DNA from: Teichococcus vastitatis | Lineage (GTDB): Bacteria; Pseudomonadota; Alphaproteobacteria; Acetobacterales; Acetobacteraceae | Direction: 5' to 3' | Length of the DNA stretch: 46,949 bases | Assembly: GCF_003604215.1 (NCBI RefSeq) | Contig: NZ_QXGS01000022.1 | Location: forward strand, 1 to 46,949 | In this document: positions 24,273 to 34,613 of the stretch, one piece after another | Layout: each line of letters opens with the position of its first letter | Numbering within the stretch: the first letter of the stretch is position 1 | Translations under genes and position numbers: made by a program | Notes under the pieces: generated by a model | What the model was told of the DNA's origin: nothing | Databases searched by the model: none | The model's input: only the letters and a program-made list of their open reading frames with translations

Positions 24273-25399
24273 CCGAGAAGGTCTTCCGCTTCCTGCGCGA
24301 CGTTGCTCCGGCCACGCCGTGCCTGGTGGTCGACGTGGATCGCGTCGCGGAGAATTACGGCCGGCTGAAGGCCGCCATGCCGCTGGCCCGCGTCTATTAC
24401 GCCGTTAAGGCCAATCCCGCCGCGCCGATCCTGAACCGGCTGGTGGACCTCGGCTCCTGCTTCGACGCCGCCTCTCTGGAGGAGGTCAAGATGTGCCTGG
24501 CGCAGGGCGCCAAGCCAGAATCGATCTCCTTCGGCAACACCGTGAAGAAGGAATCGGCGATCCGGGCCGCCTACGCGGCCGGCGTGCGGATGTTCGCCTT
24601 CGACTCCGAGCCGGAGCTACTCAAGCTCGCCCGCTCCGCCCCCGGATCCAAGGTGTATTGCCGGATCCTGGTGGGCAATCTGGGCGCCGAGTGGCCGCTG
24701 TCGAAGAAGTTCGGCTGCGAAGTGGACATGGCGCGCGAGCTGATGATCCAGGCCCGCGACCTCGGCCTCGACCCGTATGGCATCTCCTTCCATGTCGGCA
24801 GCCAGCAGACCCGCACCGCCGCCTATGAGGCGGCGATCGCCCGGGTGGCGATGCTGTTCACCGACCTGAAGGATGCCGGCATCCAGCTCCGCATGGCCAA
24901 TCTCGGCGGCGGCTACCCTGTGCGCTACCGTACGGAGGTGCCGGAGATCGACGATTTCGGCGCCGCCATCATGGGCGCCATGGTGGAGCATTTCGGCAAT
25001 GCCCTGCCGGAGATCCTGGTGGAGCCCGGCCGCTTCATCGTGGGCGATGCCGGCGTTCTGTCGGCCGAGGTGGTGCTGGTGTCCCGCAAGGAGCGGGACG
25101 ATCCGGTGCGCTGGGTGTATCTCGACATCGGCCGCTTCGGCGGCCTGGCCGAGACCGAGGGCGAGGCGATCAAGTACCGCTTCCGTACGCCGCATGATGG
25201 TGGCGCGGAAGGGCCCGTGACCATCGCCGGCCCGACCTGCGACAGCACCGACACGCTGTACGAGAAGTCGAATTACCGCCTGCCGATGGCGCTGGATTGC
25301 GGCGATCGTGTCGAGCTGCTGTCCACCGGCGCCTATGTGACCACCTATGCCAGCCAGAACTTCAACGGCTTCAGGCCGCTGGCCGAGCATTACATCTGA
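24269..25399 (+). CDS. Type III PLP-dependent ornithine decarboxylase
   Basis: Decarboxylates ornithine to putrescine, first step of polyamine synthesis; cytoplasmic homodimer of the alanine racemase-fold, eukaryote-like class common in Alphaproteobacteria. 376 residues, usual length. PLP lysine is Lys47 in YYAVKANP (43-50); other sites are HVGSQQ (175-180), GGGYP (213-217), EPGR (252-255, PLP phosphate and pyridine Glu252) and the active-site Cys324-Asp325 in GPTCDSTD. The motif YASQNFNGF closes the sequence. Lysine or dual lysine/ornithine use cannot be excluded from sequence alone. The ATG has GGAGG 8 bases upstream, inside a hairpin, so translation is probably regulated. A terminator hairpin follows at 25406. 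Confidence 0.94.
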   Translation: MTEKVFRFLRDVAPATPCLVVDVDRVAENYGRLKAAMPLARVYYAVKANPAAPILNRLVDLGSCFDAASLEEVKMCLAQGAKPESISFGNTVKKESAIRAAYAAGVRMFAFDSEPELLKLARSAPGSKVYCRILVGNLGAEWPLSKKFGCEVDMARELMIQARDLGLDPYGISFHVGSQQTRTAAYEAAIARVAMLFTDLKDAGIQLRMANLGGGYPVRYRTEVPEIDDFGAAIMGAMVEHFGNALPEILVEPGRFIVGDAGVLSAEVVLVSRKERDDPVRWVYLDIGRFGGLAETEGEAIKYRFRTPHDGGAEGPVTIAGPTCDSTDTLYEKSNYRLPMALDCGDRVELLSTGAYVTTYASQNFNGFRPLAEHYI

Positions 25400-25405
25400 G
25401 CCGCG

Positions 25406-25431
25406 GGTGGGATGCCTTCAGGCATCCCGCC
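25406..25431. terminator. Terminator hairpin after the ODC gene
   Basis: GGGATGCC (25409-25416) pairs with GGCATCCC (25421-25428) around a TTCA tetraloop, and the helix extends outward to 11 pairs including one G-T pair. T-rich sequence (TTTTCTCGTTTGTCT) follows but begins about 25 bases later. Confidence 0.7.
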
Positions 25432-25496
25432 ACCGCAGCTCTGCAGCGCGCCGTTTTCTCGTTTGTCTAACCCGCGCTGCCGGATAAACTGGCGTC

Positions 25497-25961
25497 ATGG
25501 ACGTCATTGACCGGAACATTCTCGTCGCGCTTCAGGAAGATGGTGCCGCCGGCCTGGCGGAGTTGGCCAAGGTCGCGGGATTGTCGGTGTCCGCCACGGC
25601 GGAGCGCGTGAAGCGGCTGGAAGAGCGCGGCACCATCCGGGGCTGGCGCGCCGATCTCGACCCCGGCGCCATCGGCTGCCCGCTGCTGGCCTTCGTGTTC
25701 GTGTCGCTGCGCCCCGGGCGCGACGAGGACGCCTTCCGCATCGCCATGCGCGCCGCCGAGCCGGTGCTGGAATGCCACCACGTTACCGGCGCCTGGACCT
25801 TTCTGCTGAAGTTGCGCCTGCCCGACCTCGCGACGCTAGAACGCTTCGTGGCGGATCAGGTGCGCGGCCAGCCGGGGGTGGAACGGACGGAAACCATCCT
25901 GGCCATCACCTCGGCCAAGGAAACCGCCATCCTGCCGGTGGCCGAGGCGACGGAAGAATAA
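25497..25961 (+). CDS. Lrp/AsnC family transcriptional regulator
   Basis: 154 residues. N-terminal winged helix-turn-helix (DVIDRNILVALQEDGAAGLAELAKVAGLSVSATAERVKRLEERGTIRGWRADLDP, 2-56) followed by a RAM/ligand domain (about 60-140) with FVFVSLRPGRDEDAF and the HHVTGAWTFLLKLRLPDLATLERF core. Such proteins bind amino acids and control amino acid and polyamine genes. Being next to ornithine decarboxylase, it may respond to ornithine, lysine or a related amino acid, but no operator was identified. Transcribed in the same direction as the decarboxylase but separated from it by a hairpin. Converges with the ABC transporter operon. Confidence 0.93.
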   Translation: MDVIDRNILVALQEDGAAGLAELAKVAGLSVSATAERVKRLEERGTIRGWRADLDPGAIGCPLLAFVFVSLRPGRDEDAFRIAMRAAEPVLECHHVTGAWTFLLKLRLPDLATLERFVADQVRGQPGVERTETILAITSAKETAILPVAEATEE

Positions 25962-25965
25962 AACA

Positions 25966-25994
25966 GGTCCGGGGCGGTTCAGCCGCCCCGGACC
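25966..25994. terminator. Bidirectional terminator between Lrp gene and dpp-type operon
   Basis: A perfect 12 bp stem (25966-25977 with 25983-25994, arms GGTCCGGGGCGG and CCGCCCCGGACC) with loop TTCAG lies between two convergent genes. It is symmetrical, so it can serve both. Confidence 0.75.
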
Positions 25995-25998
25995 CATG

Positions 25999-26020
25999 CC
26001 CGCATCGGATCGGATGCGGG
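25999..26020. terminator. Second hairpin downstream of the dpp-type operon
   Basis: CCCGCATC (25999-26006) pairs with GATGCGGG (26013-26020) just past the stop of the last ABC gene on the minus strand. With the neighbouring 12 bp hairpin it makes a double terminator. Confidence 0.55.
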
Positions 26021-26024
26021 ATGC

Positions 26025-27022
<998 letters not shown>

Positions 27023-27026
<4 letters not shown>

Positions 27027-28066
27027 GCGGCGGCCTCGGCGGGCATGTTGTAGGGGAAGAAGCAGCGGGCGCGGCGGCCGGGCAGCAGTTCGCCCAGCGG
27101 CGGGTCCTGCTGGCACTTGTCCTGCGCTTTGGGGCAGCGGGTGCGGAAGGCGCAGCCGACCGGCAGGTTCAGCAGGGAGGGCGTCATGCCCGGGATCTGC
27201 CGCAGCGGCTCGCCGCGCTTGTTGCGGGACGGCACGCTGCCGATCAATCCCATGGTGTAGGGGTGCAGCGGCTTGTCCAGCGTCCCGTTCACCGGGCCAT
27301 GCTCCACCACGCGGCCGGCATACATCACCGCCAACTCGTCGGCGAGGCCGGCCACCACGGTCAGGTCGTGGGTGATCCAGATCATCGCGGTGCCGGTCTG
27401 GGCGCAGAGCTTCTGCACCTCGGCCAGGATCTGCGCCTGGATCGTCACGTCGAGCGCGGTGGTCGGCTCGTCCGCCACGATCAGCTCGGGGCGGTGCAGC
27501 AGGGCGATGGCGATGGCGACGCGCTGGCGCATGCCGCCGGAGAACTGGTGCGGGTAAGATTTCAGCCGCTCGTCCGGCGAGGGGATGCCCACCATACCCA
27601 GCGTATCGCGGGCGCGCTGCCGGGCCTCCTCCTTGCTGACCTTGGTGTGCGCCAGCACGGTCTCGATCATCTGCGTGTCGACCCGGAGCACCGGGTTCAG
27701 CGTCATCATCGGGTCCTGGAAGATCATGGCGATGCGGTTGCCGCGAAGCTGGCGCATCTCCTCTTCCTTGAGCCGCGCGAGGTTCTGCCCGTGGAACAGG
27801 ATCTCGCCACCGACGATGCGGCCGGGCTCGTCGACCAGGCCGAGGATGGAGAAGCCGGTCACGGTCTTGCCGGAACCGGACTCGCCTACCAGTCCCATGA
27901 CCTTGCCGCGGCCGACGGTGAAGGACACGCCGTCCACCGCCTTCACCACGCCGGCGCGGGTGAAGAAGTGGGTCTGCAGGTTGCGCACCTCCAGCGTTGG
28001 CGAGGAGGCAGTGGCAGAAACGGGGGAAACGGCCCCGGGGGAAGCAGCCATCGAGGAAATAGCCAA
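27023..28066 (-). CDS. Peptide/nickel-type ABC transporter ATP-binding protein (DppD/OppD type)
   Basis: First ATPase of the importer, 347 residues. Walker [10 protein letters not shown] (about 60-68), Q-loop [10 protein letters not shown], signature [15 protein letters not shown] (about 170-184), Walker [15 protein letters not shown]-loop ITHDLTVV, and the C-terminal oligopeptide/dipeptide extension [19 protein letters not shown]. The first codon of the longest frame is TTG at 28066, with AAGGG seven bases upstream; the first ATG (28051, five codons in) has no ribosome site, so the TTG start is preferred but not certain. It follows the permease gene by 10 bases and overlaps the next ATPase by four. 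Confidence 0.94.
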
Positions 28067-28076
28067 GTCCCGGCCC

Positions 28077-29009
28077 TTACTTCTTGAGTCGCGGATTGAG
28101 CACGTCGCGCAGCTGGTCGCCCATCAGATTGATGGAAACAATGGTCACCAGCAGGGCGATGCCCGGATAGAAGCTGATCCAGTACTTGCCGGACAGCATG
28201 TACTCGTAGCCGTTGGAAATCAGCAGGCCGAGCGAGGGCTCGGTGATCGGCACGCCGAGGCCGAGGAAGCTCAGCGTCGCCTCCAGCGCGATGGCGCGGG
28301 CGATCTGCATGGTGGCCACCACGATCAGCGGCGGCATGCAGTTCGGCAGCAGGTGGCGGAAGATCACGCGCCGGGTCGGCAGTGCTAGACACTGCGCCGC
28401 CTCGATGTATTCGCGCCGCCGCTCCACCAGCGCCGTGCCGCGCACGGTGCGGGCGTAATAGGCCCATTCCACGATCACCAGCGCGAGCACGACGTTCATC
28501 ACGCCCTTGCCCAGGAAGGCCAGGATCATCAGCGCCGCCAGAATCGACGGAAAGGACAGCTGCAGGTCGACCAAGCGCATGATCACCGTGTCGGTCTTGC
28601 CGCCGGCATAGGCCGCCAGCATGCCGAGCGAGGCGCCGACGGCGCAGGCGATGACCGCCGAGCCGACGCCCACCAGCAGCGAGATGCGTAGCCCGTACAT
28701 GATGCCGGAGAGCATGTCGCGCCCCTGGTCATCGGTGCCGAGCCAGTAGGTGAAGCCGGCGCCCCCCACCGTGCCGGGCTCCATCCGCCCGTCCATGATG
28801 TCGAGCTGGGCGAGGTCGTAGGGGTTCTGCGGCGCGATCCAGGGCGCGAAGATGGCGATCAGCGCGATGATCGTGAACACGATGAAGCCGAGCAGCGCCA
28901 GCTTGCTTTCGGCGAATTCGGAGATGAAGCGGCGCCAGGGCCCCTCCACCTTGGGCGCGGGCGCGGGCGCCGCCGCGATCGGCGCGCCCTGGGCGGTGGT
29001 GGTGCTCAT
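28077..29009 (-). CDS. Peptide/nickel-type ABC transporter permease (DppC type)
   Basis: Inner-membrane permease, 310 residues, six predicted helices. After an Ala/Pro-rich N-terminus it has the OppC N-terminal domain (WRRFISEFAESKLALLGFIVFTIIALIAIFAPWIAP, about 25-60), the YWLGTDDQGRDMLSGIMYGLRISL segment (about 87-110), and the EAA loop region EYIEAAQCLALPTRRVIFRHLLPN (about 198-221) that contacts the ATPases. The ending FYPGIALLVTIVSINLMGDQLRDVLNPRLKK is typical of the family. One base separates its start from the stop of the partner permease. Confidence 0.95.
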   Translation of the reverse strand: MSTTTAQGAPIAAAPAPAPKVEGPWRRFISEFAESKLALLGFIVFTIIALIAIFAPWIAPQNPYDLAQLDIMDGRMEPGTVGGAGFTYWLGTDDQGRDMLSGIMYGLRISLLVGVGSAVIACAVGASLGMLAAYAGGKTDTVIMRLVDLQLSFPSILAALMILAFLGKGVMNVVLALVIVEWAYYARTVRGTALVERRREYIEAAQCLALPTRRVIFRHLLPNCMPPLIVVATMQIARAIALEATLSFLGLGVPITEPSLGLLISNGYEYMLSGKYWISFYPGIALLVTIVSINLMGDQLRDVLNPRLKK

Positions 29010-29010
29010 G

Positions 29011-29982
29011 TCACTTGTTCTCCAGCCGCACGCGCGGATCGAGCGCCGAATAGGCGAGGTCCACCAGCAGGTTGATGGTGATGAACATCAGCACGATCAT
29101 CATCAGGTAGGCGACGATCACCGGCCGGTCGAGCACGTTGATGCTGTCGATGATCAGCTTGCCCATGCCCGGCCAGGCAAAGACGCTTTCCGTCACCACC
29201 GAGAAGGCGATGGTGGAGCCGAGTTCCAGCCCGACCACGGTGACCACGGGGATCAGGATGTTCTTGAACACGTGGACATAGGTGACGCGGGCGGGCGACA
29301 GGCCCTTGGCGCGGGCGAACTTCACATAGTCCATCAGCATGGTCTCGCGCACGCCAGCGCGGGTCAGGCGGATCACCAGGCTGATCTTAAACAAAGCGAG
29401 GTTCAGCGCCGGCATCGCCAGGTGGCGCAGCCCGTCCCAGGTCAGGAAGGACCAGCGCATGCCCAATACCTCCACCGTGGGGCCGCGCCCGGTGGAAGGC
29501 AGCCAGCCGAGCTGCACGGCGAACACCATGATCAGCATCAGCCCCACCCAGAAGGTCGGCAGCGAGAAGCCGAGGATGGAGCCGGCCATGATGGTGGAGG
29601 AGAGCGGCGATTTCGGCTTCAACCCGGCATACAGGCCGAGCGGCAGGCCGATGATCAGCGCCATGATCGTCGCGCCGAGGGCCAGCTCCAGCGTCGCCGG
29701 CATGCGCTGCAGGATCAGCTGCAGCGCCGGCTCGTTGAACACGAAGGAGCGGCCGAGGTCGCCGCGCAGCGCATTGCCCAGAAAGGAGAGGTACTGCATC
29801 CACAAGGGCAGATCGAGGCCGAGCGCCTTGATCGCGCGCTCGCGTTCCATCTGGTCGGCATCCGGGGAAATCAGGATCTCAACCGGATCGCCGATGGCGA
29901 AGACGCCGACGAAGACGATGACCGACATCGCCAGCATCACGAGCACCGACTGCAGCAGCCGGCGGAGGAGGTAAACGCTCAT
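29011..29982 (-). CDS. Peptide/nickel-type ABC transporter permease (DppB type)
   Basis: Inner-membrane permease, 323 residues from the ATG at 29982 (MSVYLLRRLLQSVLVMLAMSVIVFVGV), six predicted helices. Family features: GLDLPLWMQYLSFLGNALRGDLGRSFVFNEPA in the first periplasmic region, LPTFWVGLMLIMVFAVQLGWLP, the EAA loop DYVKFARAKGLSPARVTYVHVFKN (about 218-241), and GLELGSTIAFSVVTESVFAWPGMGKL. A longer frame to 30012 runs into the binding-protein gene and is not chosen. It follows that gene by four bases. Confidence 0.95.
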   Translation of the reverse strand: MSVYLLRRLLQSVLVMLAMSVIVFVGVFAIGDPVEILISPDADQMERERAIKALGLDLPLWMQYLSFLGNALRGDLGRSFVFNEPALQLILQRMPATLELALGATIMALIIGLPLGLYAGLKPKSPLSSTIMAGSILGFSLPTFWVGLMLIMVFAVQLGWLPSTGRGPTVEVLGMRWSFLTWDGLRHLAMPALNLALFKISLVIRLTRAGVRETMLMDYVKFARAKGLSPARVTYVHVFKNILIPVVTVVGLELGSTIAFSVVTESVFAWPGMGKLIIDSINVLDRPVIVAYLMMIVLMFITINLLVDLAYSALDPRVRLENK

Positions 29983-29986
29983 CGGA

Positions 29987-31576
29987 TCAGCGGGCCGCCA
30001 CCGGACGCACATCCTGCGCGCGAGTCAATTCGTCGGCGCGGGATTCATGGGTCAGGGTGGGGCGCATCGCCCACAGATTCTTCTGGATGTGGATCGGGAT
30101 GATGCCGACATCCTGCATGGCGATGGTGGTCGCTTCCTGCAGCAGCGCCTCGCGCTTGCCGTCGTCCAGTTCGGCCAGAGCGGCCTCCAGCTTGGCGTCC
30201 ATCGCCGGGTTGGCGTAGCGGCCGCGGTTGGAGAAGCCGAAGCCCTTGTCGCGGTTGTAGCTGGCCACCAGCGAGCGCAGCGGCGAGGACGCCTCGCCCG
30301 AGGCGGTACCCCAGCCAACCAGGAAGGCCGACAATTCCTGCCGTCCGGCGCGGGAGATGAAGGCGGTCCAGGGCTGCGCGTCCACCGTGGTGCGAATGCC
30401 GATGCGGGTCCACATCTGGCCGATCGCCTGCACGATGCGCCCGTCGTTCATGTAGCGGTCATTGGGACCGCTCAGGGTGATGCGGAAGCCGTCCGGGTAA
30501 CCGGCCTCGGCCAGCAGCTTCTTGGCCGCTTCCGGATCCGCCTTCGGCGCATCCAGCCCCGGCACGTGGCCGAAGGCGCCTTCCGGCAGGAACTGCCCGG
30601 CCGGCTTGGCAGCCCCTTCCATGACGCGGGAGGCAATGGCTTGCCGGTCGATCGCCATGGACAGGGCGCGGCGCACCCGCACGTCCAGCAGCGGGTTCTT
30701 GCCGAGCGGCTTGCCGTCCTTGTCGGTGATCTGCGGCGAGCCCTCGGGATGCAGGTGGTCGAGCGCCAGGAAGATGATGCGCAGCCCGTCCTTCTCCGCC
30801 AGCTTGACGCGCTCGTCGCGCTTCAGGGCGGTGATGTCGCTGGTGGGCACCTGGTCGATGAAGTCCACGTCGCCGGCCAGCACGCCGGCGGTGCGGGCGC
30901 TGTCATTGACCACGACCCGGTAATCGACCGCATTCCAATGCGCCTTGTCGCCCCAGTATTCCTCGTTGCGCTCCAGCCGCAGCCGCTCGCCGGACCGAAA
31001 ATCGACGTAGCGGAAGGGGCCGGTGCCGATCGCGACCTTGCCGGAGTTGAAGTCGTCCGTGCTCGCCTGGTCATGCGTCTCGCGATCCAGAATGGCGACC
31101 TGCGCCAGATCGTTCGGCAGCACGGGATAGGGCGAACGGGTATGGAAGCGAACCGTCAGCGGGTCCACCACCTCCACGCGCTCGATGGCGCGGGTGTAGA
31201 TGGCGTAGGAAGAGGGGCTGTTCGGCACCTGCGGCACGCGTCCGATGGTGAAGGCAACATCCTCGGCGGTGAACGGGTTGCCGTTGTGGAAGCGCACATT
31301 GGGGCGCAGCTTGAATTCCCAGGCGGTCGGCGACACGACCTTCCAGGATTCCGCCAAGCCCGGCTCCATGCGCGCATCGGCGTCGAACTGGGTCAGCGTG
31401 TCGAAGATCATCGTCGCCACGGCGAAGTTGGGCGACAGGGCGTGGTAATGCGGATCCAACGAGGTGATCTGCGCTCCCACGGCCATGGTGAGGTTCTGCG
31501 CCTTGGCCGGGCCCGCGGCTCCCACCGCAAACGCCGAAACGGCGGCCAGAATGGCCGCCTTGGTACCGATTTTCAT
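29987..31576 (-). CDS. Peptide/nickel-type ABC transporter substrate-binding protein (DppA/SBP family 5)
   Basis: Periplasmic binding protein of solute-binding family 5, 529 residues. Signal peptide MKIGTKAAILAAVSAFAVGAAGPAKA, cleavage near residue 26. Family features: SLDPHYHALSPNFAVATMIFDTL, EPGLAESWKVVSPTAWEFKLRPNVRFHNGNPFTAEDVAFTI, GTGPFRY, and DVRVRRALSMAIDRQAI. No Cys lipid site, so it is soluble. The ligand (dipeptide, oligopeptide, opine, glutathione or other) cannot be read from sequence. The ATG at 31576 is preceded by AGGGA very close by. First gene of the five-gene importer operon; a pair of 13-base direct repeats lies 44-86 bases upstream. Confidence 0.94.
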   Translation of the reverse strand: MKIGTKAAILAAVSAFAVGAAGPAKAQNLTMAVGAQITSLDPHYHALSPNFAVATMIFDTLTQFDADARMEPGLAESWKVVSPTAWEFKLRPNVRFHNGNPFTAEDVAFTIGRVPQVPNSPSSYAIYTRAIERVEVVDPLTVRFHTRSPYPVLPNDLAQVAILDRETHDQASTDDFNSGKVAIGTGPFRYVDFRSGERLRLERNEEYWGDKAHWNAVDYRVVVNDSARTAGVLAGDVDFIDQVPTSDITALKRDERVKLAEKDGLRIIFLALDHLHPEGSPQITDKDGKPLGKNPLLDVRVRRALSMAIDRQAIASRVMEGAAKPAGQFLPEGAFGHVPGLDAPKADPEAAKKLLAEAGYPDGFRITLSGPNDRYMNDGRIVQAIGQMWTRIGIRTTVDAQPWTAFISRAGRQELSAFLVGWGTASGEASSPLRSLVASYNRDKGFGFSNRGRYANPAMDAKLEAALAELDDGKREALLQEATTIAMQDVGIIPIHIQKNLWAMRPTLTHESRADELTRAQDVRPVAAR

Positions 31577-31619
31577 GATCCCTGCCCCCGCACAATCAGT
31601 CTCAGCAGGGGCCACGTTA

Positions 31620-31662
31620 ACAGAATGGCAAAACCGTCGCTAGCATATGACAGTTTGGCAAA
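31620..31662. repeat. Pair of 13-base direct repeats upstream of the importer operon
   Basis: ACAGAATGGCAAA (31620-31632) and ACAGTTTGGCAAA (31650-31662) match at 11 of 13 positions and are offset by exactly 30 bases, near three helical turns. They lie in the only gap that can hold the promoter of the importer operon, so they may bind a regulator. Confidence 0.45.
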
Positions 31663-31743
31663 TCACATCTCCACTCCTGCCGGGCATCCGTTTTCAGCAG
31701 AATACAACGATCCTGGCGCAACAGGAGGCATGTGCGGCGCGGC

Positions 31744-32571
31744 CTAAGCGGTAAACTGTTCCGCGATGATCCGTTCCGACAGGCTGTGGTCAGGGTCGAA
31801 CAACAGGGTCAGCCGCAGGCTGCGGTCTTCCCGCACCTCCACCGAGCGGATGTCGCGCACCTCCACGTAGTCGGCCACCGCGGCGACCGGCCGCTTGGCC
31901 GGCTCCAGCACCTGGAAGGTGACGGATGCGTCGGAGGGCAGCAACGCGCCGCGCCAGCGCCGCGGGCGAAAGGCCGAGATCGGTGTCATCGGCAGCAGGT
32001 TGGCACCCAGCGGTACGATCGGTCCATGCGCCGAAAGATTATAGGCGGTGCTGCCGGCTGGCGTGGAGATCAGGATGCCATCGCAGATCAGTTCCGGCAG
32101 GCGCTCCTTGCCATCCACCAGGATACGGATCTTGGCGGCCTGCCGCGTTTCCCGCAGCAGGTTGACGTCGTTGATGGCCAGCGCCTCGTGCAGCGCGCCA
32201 TCGGCCCCGAGCGCCCGCATGCGCAGCGGGTGCAGCACGGCGGCCTGGGCGACGGACAACCGGGCGAGCAGGTCGTGCTCGTGGAAATCATTCATCAGGA
32301 AGCCGACGCTGCCGCAGTTCATGCCATAGACCGGCATGTTGCGGCCGAGGAAGCGGTGCTGCACCTCCAGCATGAAGCCATCCCCGCCCAGCGCCACCAC
32401 CACCACGGCGGTGTCCGGGGCGGCGTCGCCATAGAGGGCCACGAAGCGGGCGCGGGCGTTCTCGGCCACGTCGGTCGGCGCGGCCAGAAACGCGACGCGG
32501 CCGCGCAGGTCAGGCGGAAGATCCGGCGTATCGCCGAAGCCGGCGGACTGTCCCAGCAGGGCGGCTGTCAT
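31744..32571 (-). CDS. nadK: NAD kinase
   Basis: Phosphorylates NAD to NADP with ATP; cytoplasmic. 275 residues from the ATG at 32571. Diagnostic motifs: [10 protein letters not shown] (61-70, catalytic Asp64), [13 protein letters not shown] (83-95), NDVNLLR (134-140) and [18 protein letters not shown] (169-186). The C-terminal beta-domain ends [24 protein letters not shown]. The open frame extends 23 codons upstream, but those residues are Arg/Ala-rich and absent from the family. Neighbours are unrelated: the importer operon downstream and the ribosomal cluster upstream, which ends in a strong hairpin. Confidence 0.96.
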   Translation of the reverse strand: MTAALLGQSAGFGDTPDLPPDLRGRVAFLAAPTDVAENARARFVALYGDAAPDTAVVVVALGGDGFMLEVQHRFLGRNMPVYGMNCGSVGFLMNDFHEHDLLARLSVAQAAVLHPLRMRALGADGALHEALAINDVNLLRETRQAAKIRILVDGKERLPELICDGILISTPAGSTAYNLSAHGPIVPLGANLLPMTPISAFRPRRWRGALLPSDASVTFQVLEPAKRPVAAVADYVEVRDIRSVEVREDRSLRLTLLFDPDHSLSERIIAEQFTA

Positions 32572-32659
32572 GGCGGGACGGGTTCTCCTTGGCGAAGCAG
32601 CATCAAGCCTTCTGCGCGCAGCCACTGCAAGGGGCGGCAAGCCGGGCCCGCCTATGCGA

Positions 32660-32689
32660 AAGGGGCGGATGGTTCCCCATCCGCCCCTT
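32660..32689. terminator. Terminator of the ribosomal protein supercluster
   Basis: A perfect 13 bp stem (arms AAGGGGCGGATGG at 32660-32672 and its complement at 32677-32689) with a four-base loop lies 30 bases beyond the rplQ stop. On the minus strand the stem ends in TTT. This is the natural end of the transcript that contains rpsM-rpsK-rpoA-rplQ. Confidence 0.85.
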
Positions 32690-32718
32690 CAGCAGCTTCG
32701 GCCAGAACGGGATGCGGC

Positions 32719-33150
32719 TCAGGCCGCGTCCTGCTGGTCCTCGGTCTCGACCGGCTCGGGCTTCGGGCCGGAATCCAGGCCCTTGGCCGACACGTCCCGC
32801 TCCACCAGCTCGATCACCGCCATGTCGGCGGCATCGCCGTAGCGGATGCCGGCCTTCAGCACGCGGGTGTAGCCGCCCTGGCGGGCCTTGTAGCGCTCCG
32901 CGATGGTGGTGAAGAGCTTGTCCACCACCTTCGGGTCCATGATCTGGGCATAGGCCTGACGGCGCGCGTGCAGGTCACCACGCTTGCCCAGGGTGATGAT
33001 GCGCTCGACATACGGGCGCAGCTCCTTCGCCTTGGGCAGGGTGGTGGTGATCTGCTCATGCTTGAGCAGGCTGGTCGCCATATTGCGCAGCATCGCAATA
33101 CGGTGGGTGGAGGTAACGCCGAGCTTCCGGCCGGCAACCCCGTGACGCAT
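32719..33150 (-). CDS. rplQ: 50S ribosomal protein L17
   Basis: Large-subunit protein near the exit tunnel. 143 residues, starting [56 protein letters not shown] as in the family. The body ends around residue 118 and a Glu/Pro-rich acidic tail ([17 protein letters not shown]) follows, common in Alphaproteobacteria. Last gene of the alpha operon, 27 bases after rpoA. Confidence 0.98.
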   Translation of the reverse strand: MRHGVAGRKLGVTSTHRIAMLRNMATSLLKHEQITTTLPKAKELRPYVERIITLGKRGDLHARRQAYAQIMDPKVVDKLFTTIAERYKARQGGYTRVLKAGIRYGDAADMAVIELVERDVSAKGLDSGPKPEPVETEDQQDAA

Positions 33151-33177
33151 GGGTCTATTCCTTCAGGTGGCCGAAAA

Positions 33178-34194
33178 TCAGAACGGCTCTTCGATCTTCT
33201 TCGCGAGGTCCTCGATGTTCTCCGGCGGCCAGCCCGGCACGGTCATGCCCAGGCTCAGCCCCATGGAGGCGAGGACTTCCTTGATCTCATTCAGCGACTT
33301 GCGGCCGAAGTTCGGAGTGCGGAGCATCTCCTGCTCCGTCTTCTGCACCAGGTCGCCGATGTAGACGATGTTGTCGTTCTTCAGGCAGTTCGCGCTACGG
33401 ACCGACAATTCCAGCTCGTCCACCTTGCGCAGCAGGTTGCGGTTGAAGGGCAGGTCGTCCTGCACCTCTTCCACCACGCGCTGGCGCGGCTCATCGAAGT
33501 TGATGAACAGCTGGAGCTGGTCCTGCAGAATGCGGGCGGCGAGCGCCACGGCATCATCCGGGGCCACCGTGCCATCCGTCTCCACCGTCAGCACCAGCTT
33601 GTCGTAGTCGGTGCGCTGGCCCACGCGGGTCGGCTGCACCTGGTACGCCACGCGGCGGACGGGCGAGTAGATGGCGTCCACCGGGATCAGCCCGATCGGG
33701 GCGTCTTCCGGCCGGTTCTCGGAGGCGGGCACGTAGCCCTTGCCCACATCGACCGTCAGCTCCATCGACAGCTTGGCGCCGTCGTCGAGCGTGCAGATGA
33801 CCAGTTCCGGATTGGCGATCTCGATGTCGCCGGTGGTCTGGATCTGCCCCGCCGTCACCTCGCCGGGGCCGGAGGCGGTGAGCTGCAGGCGCTTGGCGCC
33901 CTCGCCCTGCATCCGGATGGCCAGGCGCTTGATATTCAGGACGATGTCCGTGACGTCCTCGCGGACGCCCTGCAGGCTGCTGAACTCATGCAGCGCGCCG
34001 TCGATGCGGATGGCGGTCACGGCCGCACCCTGCAGCGACGACAGCAGCACGCGACGCAGGGCATTGCCGAGCGTCATGCCGAAGCCGCGCTCGAGCGGCT
34101 CCGCCACCACCGTCGCGATGCGCGAAGGGTCGACCCCGGGCTCGACATCGAGCTTCTCGGGGCGGATCAGGGAACGCCAGTTGCGCTCGAGCAC
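33178..34194 (-). CDS. rpoA: RNA polymerase alpha subunit
   Basis: Assembly platform of RNA polymerase and contact for activators and UP elements. 338 residues from the GTG at 34194, which has GGAG nine bases upstream and gives the usual N-terminus [15 protein letters not shown]; an upstream in-frame ATG would add 20 unrelated residues. N-terminal domain about 1-235 ([33 protein letters not shown]), C-terminal domain about 250-330 with [45 protein letters not shown], the DNA-binding helix-hairpin-helix. Confidence 0.98.
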   Translation of the reverse strand: MLERNWRSLIRPEKLDVEPGVDPSRIATVVAEPLERGFGMTLGNALRRVLLSSLQGAAVTAIRIDGALHEFSSLQGVREDVTDIVLNIKRLAIRMQGEGAKRLQLTASGPGEVTAGQIQTTGDIEIANPELVICTLDDGAKLSMELTVDVGKGYVPASENRPEDAPIGLIPVDAIYSPVRRVAYQVQPTRVGQRTDYDKLVLTVETDGTVAPDDAVALAARILQDQLQLFINFDEPRQRVVEEVQDDLPFNRNLLRKVDELELSVRSANCLKNDNIVYIGDLVQKTEQEMLRTPNFGRKSLNEIKEVLASMGLSLGMTVPGWPPENIEDLAKKIEEPF

Positions 34195-34219
34195 TATGGT
34201 TTTCTCCTGCAGCCTCGCC

Positions 34220-34612
34220 TCAGACCCGACGCCGCTTGCGCGGACGGCAGCCATTGTGCGGGATGGGGGTCACATCCTTGATGGACGTGACGTAGAAGCC
34301 GACGGCCTGCAGGGCGCGCAGGGCGGATTCACGACCCGAGCCGGGGCCGGAGACCATGATCTCCAGCGTCTCCATGCCATGCTCGCGCGCCTTGCGCCCG
34401 GCATCTTCCGCGGCCACCTGGGCGGCGTAGGGGGTCGACTTGCGGCTGCCCTTGAAGCCCTGGCTGCCGGCCGAGGACCACGCGATGGCGTTGCCCTGGC
34501 TGTCGGTGATGGTGACGATGGTGTTGTTGAAGGAGGCGAGGACGTGGGCCACGCCGGACGCAATATTCTTGCGTTCCTTCTTGCGCGGACGACCGCTGGG
34601 CTGACGGGCCAT
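34220..34612 (-). CDS. rpsK: 30S ribosomal protein S11
   Basis: Small-subunit platform protein near the mRNA exit. 130 residues; features [55 protein letters not shown] and the Arg-rich end [18 protein letters not shown]. One base follows the rpsM stop. Confidence 0.98.
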   Translation of the reverse strand: MARQPSGRPRKKERKNIASGVAHVLASFNNTIVTITDSQGNAIAWSSAGSQGFKGSRKSTPYAAQVAAEDAGRKAREHGMETLEIMVSGPGSGRESALRALQAVGFYVTSIKDVTPIPHNGCRPRKRRRV

Positions 34613-34613
34613 G

